From assembly GCA_902475005.1 (NCBI GenBank), contig CABRXV010000007.1, positions 1-49,179 on the forward strand: a DNA stretch of 49,179 nucleotides, written 5' to 3'. A model generated the notes under the pieces. It worked only from the letters and a program-made list of their open reading frames with translations, had not been told where the DNA came from and did no database searches. How positions within the stretch are numbered: the stretch's first letter is position 1; the number at the start of each line of letters is the position of its first letter. Source of the stretch: CABRXV01 sp900754955 (GTDB taxonomy: Bacteria > Actinomycetota > Coriobacteriia > Coriobacteriales > Eggerthellaceae). Shown one piece after another: positions 24,629 through 32,505 of the stretch. The translations under genes and the position numbers were made by a program.

Positions 24629-25516
24629 CTACGCGGAAGGCGCCAGCGCGATCACGTCGTAGCGCACCGCCTTGCCTGCAATCGAGTAGCTCGGCTTCAC
24701 ACCAGCGAGATAAGGACCCTTCGGTGGCCGCTTCACCACCACCTTGCGCGGATGCGCATCGAGCGCCGCCCGCAGCAGTTCCTCGGCATCGTCGCAAGGT
24801 CGCTCGAGACGGTGAAGCAGCTGGAACTTCTTCTTCACCGCCGCACTTTTCTGGCGCGCGGGGAACATGGGATCGAGGTACACCGCATCGGGCGGCGCGC
24901 AGAGCGCGCGCAGCCCCTCGATGCTGTCGCGACCCGCAAACGTCATGCGCTCCACCGCCGCCGCAAGCTCAGGCACCGTGCGTGCGCGGCGCAGTGCGTC
25001 CTGCAGAAGTGCGGCAATCACGGGATTGCGCTCGAACAGCAGCATCTCGAACCCCGCAGCTGCCAAAAGGAGCGCATCCTGCCCGAGGCCCGCCGTCGCG
25101 TCAACCGCAACAGGGGCACGCCCCTGCGCACCCTTGACCTTCGCCGCCTTCACAAGAAGCTCGCGGCCGAGGAGATCGCGCCGCAAGCGCGGAATCATGT
25201 CGCGGAAGTCAGGCGTGAGCCGCATGCCGTCGGCCTCGAGCGAAAGCCCCGCATCCGTCGGCGCCAGGCGCAGCCCGCAACTGAGCGCCTCTTCGCACGC
25301 TTTCGCAAAGCCCGCCTGCTCCTCGACCGTCTGCACGCCTTTCCTTTCCCTCGCATGAAACCCGTCGCTTTCGCTCGCACGATCATACCGCACAAGAAGA
25401 TCGATCGACGCGAGAGGCGAATCGGGCGCCGCCGCGCACGGGCAGCGACGTTGCGGTAGCAGCGGGGCGACCAGTGGCCGTCGTACGGCGCGCCCCCGTT
25501 CACCAGCCGCCGTCAC
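24629..25516 (-). CDS. RsmJ-like class I SAM methyltransferase
   Basis: Recognisable from about the middle onward as the RsmJ/UPF0341 family (16S rRNA guanine-N2 methyltransferase): AVDATAGLGQDALLLA (SAM motif I), LFERNPVIAALL, VYLDPMFPARQKSAAVKKKF (catalytic DPMFP motif) and KVVVKRPPKGPYL. The N-terminus is uncertain: GTG at 25516 has GGAGG upstream but its first 40 residues look non-coding; GTG at 25393 gives a family-length protein but lacks a good ribosome site. The gene is isolated and convergent with the nitroreductase gene. Confidence 0.75.
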   Translation of the reverse strand: MTAAGERGRAVRRPLVAPLLPQRRCPCAAAPDSPLASIDLLVRYDRASESDGFHARERKGVQTVEEQAGFAKACEEALSCGLRLAPTDAGLSLEADGMRLTPDFRDMIPRLRRDLLGRELLVKAAKVKGAQGRAPVAVDATAGLGQDALLLAAAGFEMLLFERNPVIAALLQDALRRARTVPELAAAVERMTFAGRDSIEGLRALCAPPDAVYLDPMFPARQKSAAVKKKFQLLHRLERPCDDAEELLRAALDAHPRKVVVKRPPKGPYLAGVKPSYSIAGKAVRYDVIALAPSA

Positions 25517-25688
25517 CACCCGCCTCCGCACTTCGCACGCACCGGCCGCAACACACGCCGCACGCCCCGAACGCTCCGCACCTCTGCCGCCTCCTCCGTC
25601 ACGCGCCCGCGCGCGCTGGCCACCACACGTGCCGCCCGCCCGCGGATCGCCCACACCACCCCGTCGCGCGCATGCCCGCACACCTCGA

Positions 25689-25723
25689 TCTTTAGACCAT
25701 CTTTACACCACGACTCCTATACT
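25689..25723 (+). promoter_or_regulatory. Candidate KdpE-like binding site and promoter of the trk operon
   Basis: TCTTTA is directly repeated at 25689 and 25700, 11 bp apart, the spacing used by OmpR/KdpE-type regulators, and the second copy extends to TTTACA. A -10-like TATACT follows at 25718. The Trk operon starts about 105 bp downstream and encodes such a regulator. The remainder of the 312-bp gap is featureless and GC-rich. Confidence 0.5.
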
Positions 25724-25828
25724 TCGACGCAACGGAGGCAACGCGCCTGCGTTCGCGGCCGCGGCCAGCGCATCGCGCACAGCCGCAGCAAAGGCACAGC
25801 GCGGAACAACACGTCAAGGGAGGGCGAC

Positions 25829-26248
25829 ATGGCTCTGGTCAAGGTGAGGCGGGCGCTCGTCGTCGGATGCGGTGAGTTCGGGCTCGCCGTGTCGGATCGG
25901 CTTTCCGACGCCGGCTACGCGGTCATCGTGGTCGACAAGGACCCTTCCGCATTCAACGGGCTGTCGGCCGGATTCGGCGGCGAAACCGTCCTCGCTGACG
26001 GCGCCGACGTGGCGGTGCTCAAAGACTGCGACATCGAGCAGACCGACGTGCTCGTCGCATGCACCGAACGCGACACGGTGAACTACTTTCTCGGGCGCGT
26101 CGCAAGCGAGGTGTACGGCGTCGAGCGCGTGTTCGCCCGCATCGAAGACGAGGATCTCATCGGCATGCTCGAGGAAAGCACCGTCGAGCCCATCTGCCCG
26201 CACCGCCTCTGCCTCGACGCGTTCTGCCGCATGGCGCGCATCGTCTAA
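25829..26248 (+). CDS. Trk potassium uptake subunit with RCK_N domain only, first copy
   Basis: A 139-residue Rossmann-fold RCK_N (TrkA-N) protein: RALVVGCGEFGLAVSDRLSD has an intact GxGxxG nucleotide-binding loop, and VIVVDKD gives the acidic end of beta-2. The TrkA_C domain and second RCK half found in full-length TrkA are missing. It is followed, 15 bp later, by a second such protein, so the two probably form a hetero-oligomeric gating ring on TrkH. AAGGGAGGG precedes ATG. Confidence 0.88.
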   Translation: MALVKVRRALVVGCGEFGLAVSDRLSDAGYAVIVVDKDPSAFNGLSAGFGGETVLADGADVAVLKDCDIEQTDVLVACTERDTVNYFLGRVASEVYGVERVFARIEDEDLIGMLEESTVEPICPHRLCLDAFCRMARIV

Positions 26249-26263
26249 CGCAAGGAGGTCATC

Positions 26264-26689
26264 ATGCGCATCCTCATCGCCGGCGGCCGCTCCCGCACCG
26301 ACTACCTCGTCGAATCGCTGCTCGAAAACGGCAACGACGTGGTGGTCGTCAACAGCGACCGCGCCTGGTGCGAGCGGCTCTCGTCGCGCCATAACGTGCC
26401 CGTGATCTGCGGCGACGCCACGAAACGCTATGTACTCGACGACGCCGACGTCGAGGGCTTCGACATCGTCATCGCACTCACCAACAGCGACGCCGACAAC
26501 CTCGTGATCTGCCAGATGGCGCAGCATTACTTCGGCATCGAGCGTCAGGTGTGCACGGTGTACGACCCGCGCAACATCTCCCTGTTCAAGAAGCTCGGCA
26601 TCTCCTCGGTCATCAGCGCCACGTACCTTGTGGCGAAGCTCATCGAGGAGACCTCCATCGCCGCGATGGACGACAAGCGCCATGGCTAG
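26264..26689 (+). CDS. Trk potassium uptake subunit with RCK_N domain only, second copy
   Basis: A 141-residue RCK_N protein. The nucleotide loop is altered: IAGGRSRTDYLVESL lacks the canonical GxGxxG, while DIVIALTNSDADN, QVCTVYDPRNISLFKKLGI and the regular strand order remain. As in the first copy no TrkA_C domain follows. With one canonical and one degenerate partner, a division of labour between ligand-binding and structural subunits is plausible. AAGGAGG precedes ATG; the gene's end overlaps trkH by 8 bp. Confidence 0.88.
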   Translation: MRILIAGGRSRTDYLVESLLENGNDVVVVNSDRAWCERLSSRHNVPVICGDATKRYVLDDADVEGFDIVIALTNSDADNLVICQMAQHYFGIERQVCTVYDPRNISLFKKLGISSVISATYLVAKLIEETSIAAMDDKRHG

Positions 26690-28172
26690 CCTCCACCGCA
26701 ACAGCGGACACGCCGTCGCAGGATACGCGGGGTTAGCGCTCGTGTTCATCGGCGCCATGCTGCTCGTGCCGTTGCTCGTGCTCGTCGCCTACCCCGACGA
26801 GGTGCGCTACGCACCCTGCATCATCTTCCCCGGCGTGCTCACCATGCTCGTCGGCTACCTCGTCTACTTCTTCGGCGCACGCGATGCCGCCGCCATGACG
26901 CTCTCACGCGCCGAGGCAGCGGGCGTCACCGTGCTCATCTGGATCCTCGCCGTCGCCGCCTACGCGCTGCCGCTCGTGGCGGCGGGGATGCTCACCGTTC
27001 CTCAGGCCATCTTCGAATCGACGAGCGGCCTCACCACCACAGGGCTTTCCGTGGTGGACGTGGCGGCTTGCCCGCACATCATGCTCATGCACCGCGGCAT
27101 GATGCACTACGTGGGCGGCGTCGGCCTCATCCTCGTGCTCACCTGCATCGTGAGCGATGCGCACGGCCTCAAGCTGTACAGCGCCGAAGGCCACACCGAG
27201 CGCCTGCTGTCGAGCACCGCAAGCTCGGCGCGCATGGTGCTCGTGCTCTACACCGGCATCATCGCGCTCGGCGCCGTGGCGTACGTGATCGCCGGCATGC
27301 CCATCTTCGACGCCATAAACATCTCCATCTCCGCCGTATCGACCGGCGGGTTCGCCGTACGGCCCGACAGCATGGCGTCGTACAACAGCTTCCCCATTGA
27401 GCTCATCACCATCATCCTCATGCTGGCAGGCGCCACGAACTTCCTACTCAACTTCATGCTGCTTCAGGGTAAGTTCCGCGCGTTCGTCCGCCACGCCGAA
27501 ACGATCCCCTTCATCGGCATCATCATCGCGGGCACCGCCGTGTTCGCCGCGCTCGTGTTCGCGAGCGGTCAAGCGGACTCCGCTGCCGAGGCGGCGCGCA
27601 CCGGACTTTTCCAGACGGTGTCGGTCATGACGTCCACCGGCCTGCAGACCATCCCGAGCTTCGGCTTGCTCGTGCCGGGCATTCTCTACCTGCTCGTGTT
27701 CCTCATGATCGTCGGCGGCGAGGCGGGCTCCACCTCGGGCGGCATCAAGGTGTACCGCCTCGTGGTGTACTCGCGCGGGCTCATCTGGTCGCTGCGCGAG
27801 CGCTTCGGGCATCGTCGGCGCGTGTACAGCACCAAGATCAACCGCTTCGGGAAGCTCATCCCCTGCTCGAAAGACGAGATCGCCTCGATACAGACATTCG
27901 TGGGCGTGTACGTGGGACTGCTCGTCATCTGCGGCTTTCTGTTCACGCTGTTCGGCGCCTCGGTGGGCGACGCCGTGTTCGAAGCCGCGTCGTGCCTGGG
28001 CAACACAGGGATAGGCGTGGGATTCCTCAGCGCCGGCTCCTCGCCCGTGGTGCTCATTGCGGGGTCGGTCGCCATGTTGTTCGGCCGACTCGAGATATTC
28101 CCGCTCATATTCGGCCTAAGATGGATGCTCCAGAGCATCGAGGAGGAGGTTCGCCATGCTGCGCAGCATTAG
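26682..28172 (+). CDS. trkH: TrkH-family potassium transporter
   Basis: A 496-residue membrane protein of the Trk/Ktr/HKT superfamily with four membrane-pore-membrane repeats. Pore signatures: ESTSGLTTTGLSV (first), ISAVSTGGFAV (second), VSVMTSTGLQT (third) and CLGNTGIGVGF (fourth), each with the selectivity-filter glycine. It imports potassium, gated by the two RCK subunits encoded directly upstream. Its start overlaps the upstream subunit gene, and its end overlaps the kinase gene by 17 bp, so translation is coupled. Confidence 0.95.
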   Translation: MASLHRNSGHAVAGYAGLALVFIGAMLLVPLLVLVAYPDEVRYAPCIIFPGVLTMLVGYLVYFFGARDAAAMTLSRAEAAGVTVLIWILAVAAYALPLVAAGMLTVPQAIFESTSGLTTTGLSVVDVAACPHIMLMHRGMMHYVGGVGLILVLTCIVSDAHGLKLYSAEGHTERLLSSTASSARMVLVLYTGIIALGAVAYVIAGMPIFDAINISISAVSTGGFAVRPDSMASYNSFPIELITIILMLAGATNFLLNFMLLQGKFRAFVRHAETIPFIGIIIAGTAVFAALVFASGQADSAAEAARTGLFQTVSVMTSTGLQTIPSFGLLVPGILYLLVFLMIVGGEAGSTSGGIKVYRLVVYSRGLIWSLRERFGHRRRVYSTKINRFGKLIPCSKDEIASIQTFVGVYVGLLVICGFLFTLFGASVGDAVFEAASCLGNTGIGVGFLSAGSSPVVLIAGSVAMLFGRLEIFPLIFGLRWMLQSIEEEVRHAAQH

Positions 28173-29958
28173 GGAGGCGCTCGCGCCAAGAAGCGACGAG
28201 GCAGCCACGGACGACGCGGCTCGCACGCGCGGCGCGCACGAGCGGAACACCGCGCGCAACCTCGGCGTGGTGGCGCTGCTGTTCGTGGCGGGAATCGCCG
28301 CCACGTTCGGGTTCTCGCTCATCGGACTCGAGCTCGAGGCGAGCTTCCTCGTGTTCATCCTCGGCATCCTCATCGCTGCCATCGAGACGGAGTCGGGGCT
28401 TTGGGGCATCGGGCTCGGCGTCATGTACCTGCTCGTGTACGACCTGTTCTTCGTGGCGCCGCACCTCTCGCTCGCCATCTTCAACCGCACCGACGCAGTG
28501 ACGCTCGTCATCTTCGCCATCGTGGCGTTCATCACGGGTGCGCTTACGAACCGCATGAAGCAGCAGGTCGCCATCTCCGAACGCAACGCCCAGGTGCTCC
28601 GCCGCCTCAATAAGATCAGCACGGGGCTCATCGACAGCACGTCGGCAGACGGTGCCTGTGCGTTCTCAGCCGACATGCTGTCGAACATGATGGGACGCAC
28701 CGTGGAGATCACCCTCGGCGCGCCCGACGCCGATGCGCTGGCAGCGCGCAGCAGCGCCGACGACGCGCGCGCCGCCGTTGAGTGCTACGAGCAGGGCTAC
28801 CAAACGGGTGCGGGCGTGTCGGGCTACATCGGATGCCGCATGCGGTTCATTCCGCTGTCGGCGAAGACGAAGGTGCACGGCACGGTGGCGATCGATTGCA
28901 CACACGGCGGACTCGACCTTTCGAGCAAATCGTTCCTCGAGTCGGTGCTCAAGCAGACCGCCATCGCCGTCGAGCGCAACGAGCTTGAGGAGCACGCGCG
29001 CGCCGACGAGCTCAAGATCGAACGCGAGCGCTTCAAGACCACGCTTCTGCGCAGCGTGTCCCACGATCTGCGCACGCCGCTCGCCGGCATCCAGGGCAAC
29101 GCCGAGTTCCTCGAGCAGAACCTCGACCAAATCGACCCCGACGAGCGCACCGCTCTGCTCGGCTCGATTTCGAAGGACGCGCGCTGGCTCGCCGAGATGA
29201 TCGACAACCTGCTCAGCATGACGCGCGTGCAGGACGACGACGTGCCGCTCGACTTCCAACCCGAGGTGGTAGACGACGTGATCGGCGACGCAGTGATGCA
29301 CGAGATGCCCTATCGCGGCGAACACGAGATCATCGTGACGCCGCCGGAGGACGTTGAGCTCGTGCCGATGGACGGCAAACTCATCCGCCAGGTGCTCGTC
29401 AACCTCATCGACAACGCCATCAAGCACGCCGCGCCGACGGCGCGCATCTGGGTGTCAACCATGCGCGACGGCGACCGCATGCTGTTCCGCGTGGCCGACG
29501 ACGGCGGCGGGATCGAGCCCGCCATGCTCGGCAAGATCTTCGGCCGCTTCGTGTCGGAGGACGCCGAGCCAGGCCGTAAGAGCGGCATCGGGCTGGGGCT
29601 GAGCATCTGCAAGGCCATCGTAGAGGCGCACGGCGGCACGATCGTTGCGTACAACAACGACCACGGCGGCGCTACGTTCGAGTTCTCGCTGCCGATGGAG
29701 CACGACGACGAAAACGGCGACAAGGGCGGTGGAAGCGCGGCTAATGCGGCTGACGCGGCGCTCGCGGGCGAGGATGCGACGGGCGCGGGTGCGGGCGCGG
29801 ATGCGACTGCAGATGCGAGCGAGACCTCAGACGCAGGCACGAGCGCGGCAGATGCACCCGACACAAGCAGTGCGGCGGAGGTGCCCGTGTCCCCATCCAC
29901 AACGGCAGCAACATCCAGCAACACCCGCGATGCAAAGGAGCCGACTCATGAGCGATGA
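28156..29958 (+). CDS. KdpD-like histidine kinase without the KdpD sensor domain
   Basis: A 600-residue membrane kinase. Residues about 35-130 form the four-helix DUF4118 membrane unit of KdpD; a GAF-like region follows (about 150-275), then HisKA with H303 in SVSHDLRTPLAG, and HATPase (NLIDNAIKH, DDGGGIEP, GIGLGLSICKAIVEAHGG). The long N-terminal KdpD/USP sensor part of E. coli KdpD is absent. After the kinase core a tail of about 80 residues is Ala/Thr/Asp-rich and probably disordered. Together with the KdpE-like regulator it likely senses potassium or turgor and controls the Trk genes in its own operon. CGAGGAGG precedes the start. Confidence 0.92.
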   Translation: MLRSIREALAPRSDEAATDDAARTRGAHERNTARNLGVVALLFVAGIAATFGFSLIGLELEASFLVFILGILIAAIETESGLWGIGLGVMYLLVYDLFFVAPHLSLAIFNRTDAVTLVIFAIVAFITGALTNRMKQQVAISERNAQVLRRLNKISTGLIDSTSADGACAFSADMLSNMMGRTVEITLGAPDADALAARSSADDARAAVECYEQGYQTGAGVSGYIGCRMRFIPLSAKTKVHGTVAIDCTHGGLDLSSKSFLESVLKQTAIAVERNELEEHARADELKIERERFKTTLLRSVSHDLRTPLAGIQGNAEFLEQNLDQIDPDERTALLGSISKDARWLAEMIDNLLSMTRVQDDDVPLDFQPEVVDDVIGDAVMHEMPYRGEHEIIVTPPEDVELVPMDGKLIRQVLVNLIDNAIKHAAPTARIWVSTMRDGDRMLFRVADDGGGIEPAMLGKIFGRFVSEDAEPGRKSGIGLGLSICKAIVEAHGGTIVAYNNDHGGATFEFSLPMEHDDENGDKGGGSAANAADAALAGEDATGAGAGADATADASETSDAGTSAADAPDTSSAAEVPVSPSTTAATSSNTRDAKEPTHER

Positions 29959-30646
29959 GATCCTCGTTGTGGAGGACGACGACAACATCCGCCAGCTCCT
30001 GCGCATATCGCTGCGCACCGAGGGATACCGCGTGTGCGAAGCGCCGTCGGGCACCGTGGCGCTCTCGCTGTACGAGGCGAACGCGCCGGCGCTCGTACTG
30101 CTCGACCTGGGACTTCCCGACATCGACGGCATGGAGGTGCTCGCGCGCATCCGCGCAGACGGCGCCACGCCCGTCATCGTGGTGACGGCGCGCAACCAAG
30201 ACGAGCAGAAGGTGCGCGCGCTCGATGCGGGCGCCGACGACTACGTGGTGAAGCCCTTCAGCATGGCAGAGTTGTTCGCGCGCATTCGCGTTGCGCTGCG
30301 GCACCGCGCTCTCAGAGACGGCGCAGACGCGGTCGGCGCGGCGAGCGTTCTCGCGATCGACGGGCTCGTCGTCGATCGCGATACGCGCACCGTCACGCTC
30401 GACGGCGCGCCGATCCACCTCACGCCTTACGAGTACAATCTGCTGCTCGTCATGATGGAGAACCGCGGCAAGGCCCTCACCCACCGCTTCATCCAGAAAG
30501 CCGTTTGGGGCTACCCCGCCGCCGACGAGTACAAAACGCTGCGCGTGATCATGGCGTCGTTGCGCCGCAAGCTCGGCGACAAGCCGGCAACGCCACGCTT
30601 CATCGCCACCGAAGTGGGCGTCGGATACCGATTCATCGGGGAGTAG
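29948..30646 (+). CDS. KdpE-like response regulator (OmpR family)
   Basis: A 232-residue OmpR-type regulator: receiver domain with acidic pair ED (9-10), phospho-acceptor D53 (VLLDLGLPDIDG), conserved VTAR and KPF with Lys; winged-helix DNA-binding domain (LTPYEYNLL, RVIMASLRRKLG, GVGYRF). Its start overlaps the end of the kinase gene by 11 bp. The whole Trk-kinase-regulator set reads as one transcript. A direct TCTTTA repeat upstream of the operon is a plausible autoregulatory site. Confidence 0.94.
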   Translation: MSDEILVVEDDDNIRQLLRISLRTEGYRVCEAPSGTVALSLYEANAPALVLLDLGLPDIDGMEVLARIRADGATPVIVVTARNQDEQKVRALDAGADDYVVKPFSMAELFARIRVALRHRALRDGADAVGAASVLAIDGLVVDRDTRTVTLDGAPIHLTPYEYNLLLVMMENRGKALTHRFIQKAVWGYPAADEYKTLRVIMASLRRKLGDKPATPRFIATEVGVGYRFIGE

Positions 30647-30763
30647 CGCGCTAAGGAGGCGCGGCGACCTCACGCACCGTCAGGGCGGACGCAACCTCAC
30701 CCATTGTCGAAATTGGCGCCCAGGACAATCCTGCGAGCATATCGAGCACTCTTGTTGCGATCC

Positions 30764-31009
30764 GTGGCAAGAAAAGCGAGAAATGCACGCTCCCGCTCAG
30801 CTGCCGGCACAAAAACACCCGTTATGCACGATTTCAAATCGCCGACCCATCCCAGAGCAAGAATGCGACCACCCGTGACCTGGGAAAACAGCGACAACAG
30901 TACGGATCGCCCGCATCGAAGCGCGCCCCTCCAGAAAAAAATCGTGCATTTCTCGCTTTTCCTGCCACGCGTTTTTCCAGCGCGTGCATTTCGCGGATAA
31001 TTTGCCAGG
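30764..31009. repeat. ~245-bp internally symmetric repeat element, copy B (inverted)
   Basis: Four motifs, at 30764-30794, 30806-30834, 30934-30968 and 30980-31009, follow the order of the reverse complement of copy A at 14856-15100. Shared landmarks are GAGAAATGCACGCTCCC, TATGCACGATTT, AAATCGTGCAT and GTGCATTTCGCG, plus a central TTCCCAG-like segment. A decayed further unit may lie at 30725-30750. The gap 30647-31102 has no gene. Confidence 0.8.
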
Positions 31010-31102
31010 ATTTGAGCGCCAATCAGTCAGCGAGCCCCGCAAGCGCCCGACATCAAGCAGCACGCGACGTCCACAGGGCGCTTGCAACACCGCGCAACCG
31101 CC

Positions 31103-32155
31103 CTACCGCTCCTCCCACGACGTGACAACTACTTTAAGACAGTCGTCTTCACGCGCCTCGAACGCACGGTACGCCTCGAGAATGTCATTAAGCGGATAAC
31201 GCTTGGAAATGAGGCAGCTCGTATCGAGCTTGCCCTGCTCGATGAGGCGCATCACCTCGTCAAGACCGCTCGCATCCACACCGCCCGTCTTGAACACGAG
31301 GTTCTTGCCGTACATGCGCGGAAGCGGCAGCACTTGATCCTGCTCGTACATGGCCGACACCACCACCGTGGCATTCGGCCGCGCAATGCGCCAAGCCATC
31401 TCGAAGGTGTTGTCGCCGCCTGCCGCCTCGATGACGGCGTCGGCACCGCCGTGGCGGGTGAGCGCGCGCACGGCCGCCTCGATCGTGTCGAGCGGCGCGT
31501 CTCCGTTGACGATGCGGTCGGCAAGCCCCAGGTCAGCCGCAAGATTGGCGCGATACCCATCGCGGTCGATGGCGATGATGCAGCCGGGATTCGCCAGCCG
31601 CGCGCACATCATGGTGGTAAGTCCCACCGGCCCCGCACCGACGACGGCCACGGTAGAGCCCTCCTCGATGTCGGCGAGACGCGCGCCCCACCAGCCCGTC
31701 GCCAGAATGTCGCCGAGGAACAGCGCATCTTCGTCGGACACGGCATCGGGAATGAGCGTGAAGGCGTTGTCGGCAAAGGGAACGCGCACGTACTCGGCTT
31801 GACAGCCGTCGATACGGCAACCGAGTTCCCAACCGCCCTCCACGCAGTTGTTCACCCAGCCTCGCCTGCAGAAGAAACACGTACCGCAGAACGTCTCGCA
31901 GTTCACCGCCACGCGATCACCGGCGCGGAAGCGCGTCACGCCCGTGCCCGTTTCCTCCACCACGCCTACGAACTCGTGGCCGAGCACCGTGTCGGGCTCG
32001 GCGCGCGGCACCGCACCGCGCATGATGTGCAGATCGCTCGTGCAGATGGTCGAGCGCGTCACACGCACAATGGCGTCCGTCGGCTTCAAAATCGCAGGGC
32101 GCGGGCGCTCCTGAAGCGAAATGTTCCCGTGTCCGTCATGCACCAGCGCCTTCAT
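31103..32155 (-). CDS. Zinc-binding medium-chain alcohol dehydrogenase
   Basis: A 350-residue MDR-family dehydrogenase. Catalytic zinc ligands: C38 (STICTSDLHI), H60-E61 (LGHEFVG) and a later acidic residue; structural zinc cysteines are in NCETFCGTCFFCRRGWVNNC. The Rossmann loop VAVVGAGPVGLTT and the acidic strand end AIDRD indicate NAD(H) use. Substrate is a primary or secondary alcohol or polyol; the subfamily resembles threonine/sorbitol-type dehydrogenases. AAAGGAG precedes the ATG; the frame open further upstream is low-complexity and was not used. Isolated, convergent with the regulator of the trk operon. Confidence 0.9.
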   Translation of the reverse strand: MKALVHDGHGNISLQERPRPAILKPTDAIVRVTRSTICTSDLHIMRGAVPRAEPDTVLGHEFVGVVEETGTGVTRFRAGDRVAVNCETFCGTCFFCRRGWVNNCVEGGWELGCRIDGCQAEYVRVPFADNAFTLIPDAVSDEDALFLGDILATGWWGARLADIEEGSTVAVVGAGPVGLTTMMCARLANPGCIIAIDRDGYRANLAADLGLADRIVNGDAPLDTIEAAVRALTRHGGADAVIEAAGGDNTFEMAWRIARPNATVVVSAMYEQDQVLPLPRMYGKNLVFKTGGVDASGLDEVMRLIEQGKLDTSCLISKRYPLNDILEAYRAFEAREDDCLKVVVTSWEER

Positions 32156-32230
32156 GGGCAGTCTCCTTTGCGTAAGCAGCAGCATCGCCGCGATCGTCTG
32201 CCTGCGAGTGTAGCACCGCCCCGCCTTGAG

Positions 32231-32410
32231 CGACAGCCGCAAGACCGCCGCGCCGCCGCACGCAAGACCGCCGCCCGCACGACAGCCGCCGAGCCGCCGC
32301 GCCACCCACGCGTGACAGCCATCGCGGCGCCGCCCGCGCACGACAGCCAGCGCACCACCATGCCTCCCCACCGCCCACGCGCAACAGCTGGCGCGCCGCC
32401 GCGCCGCAAG
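32231..32410. repeat. Degenerate GC-rich intergenic repeats (GACAGCC / GCAAGACCGC)
   Basis: GACAGCC recurs near 32232, 32281, 32314 and 32342, and GCAAGACCGC near 32240, 32263 and 32406. The 350-bp divergent gap 32156-32505 otherwise holds only the upstream regions of the two flanking genes. Confidence 0.55.
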
Positions 32411-32505
32411 ACCGCAACCCCCGATCCGCAAAGCGCCTGCAACATGAGACAATACCGTCAGCAACAACCGCGGGCCGCACGGCCCGCCGAATACGAGGGG
32501 GTTCC

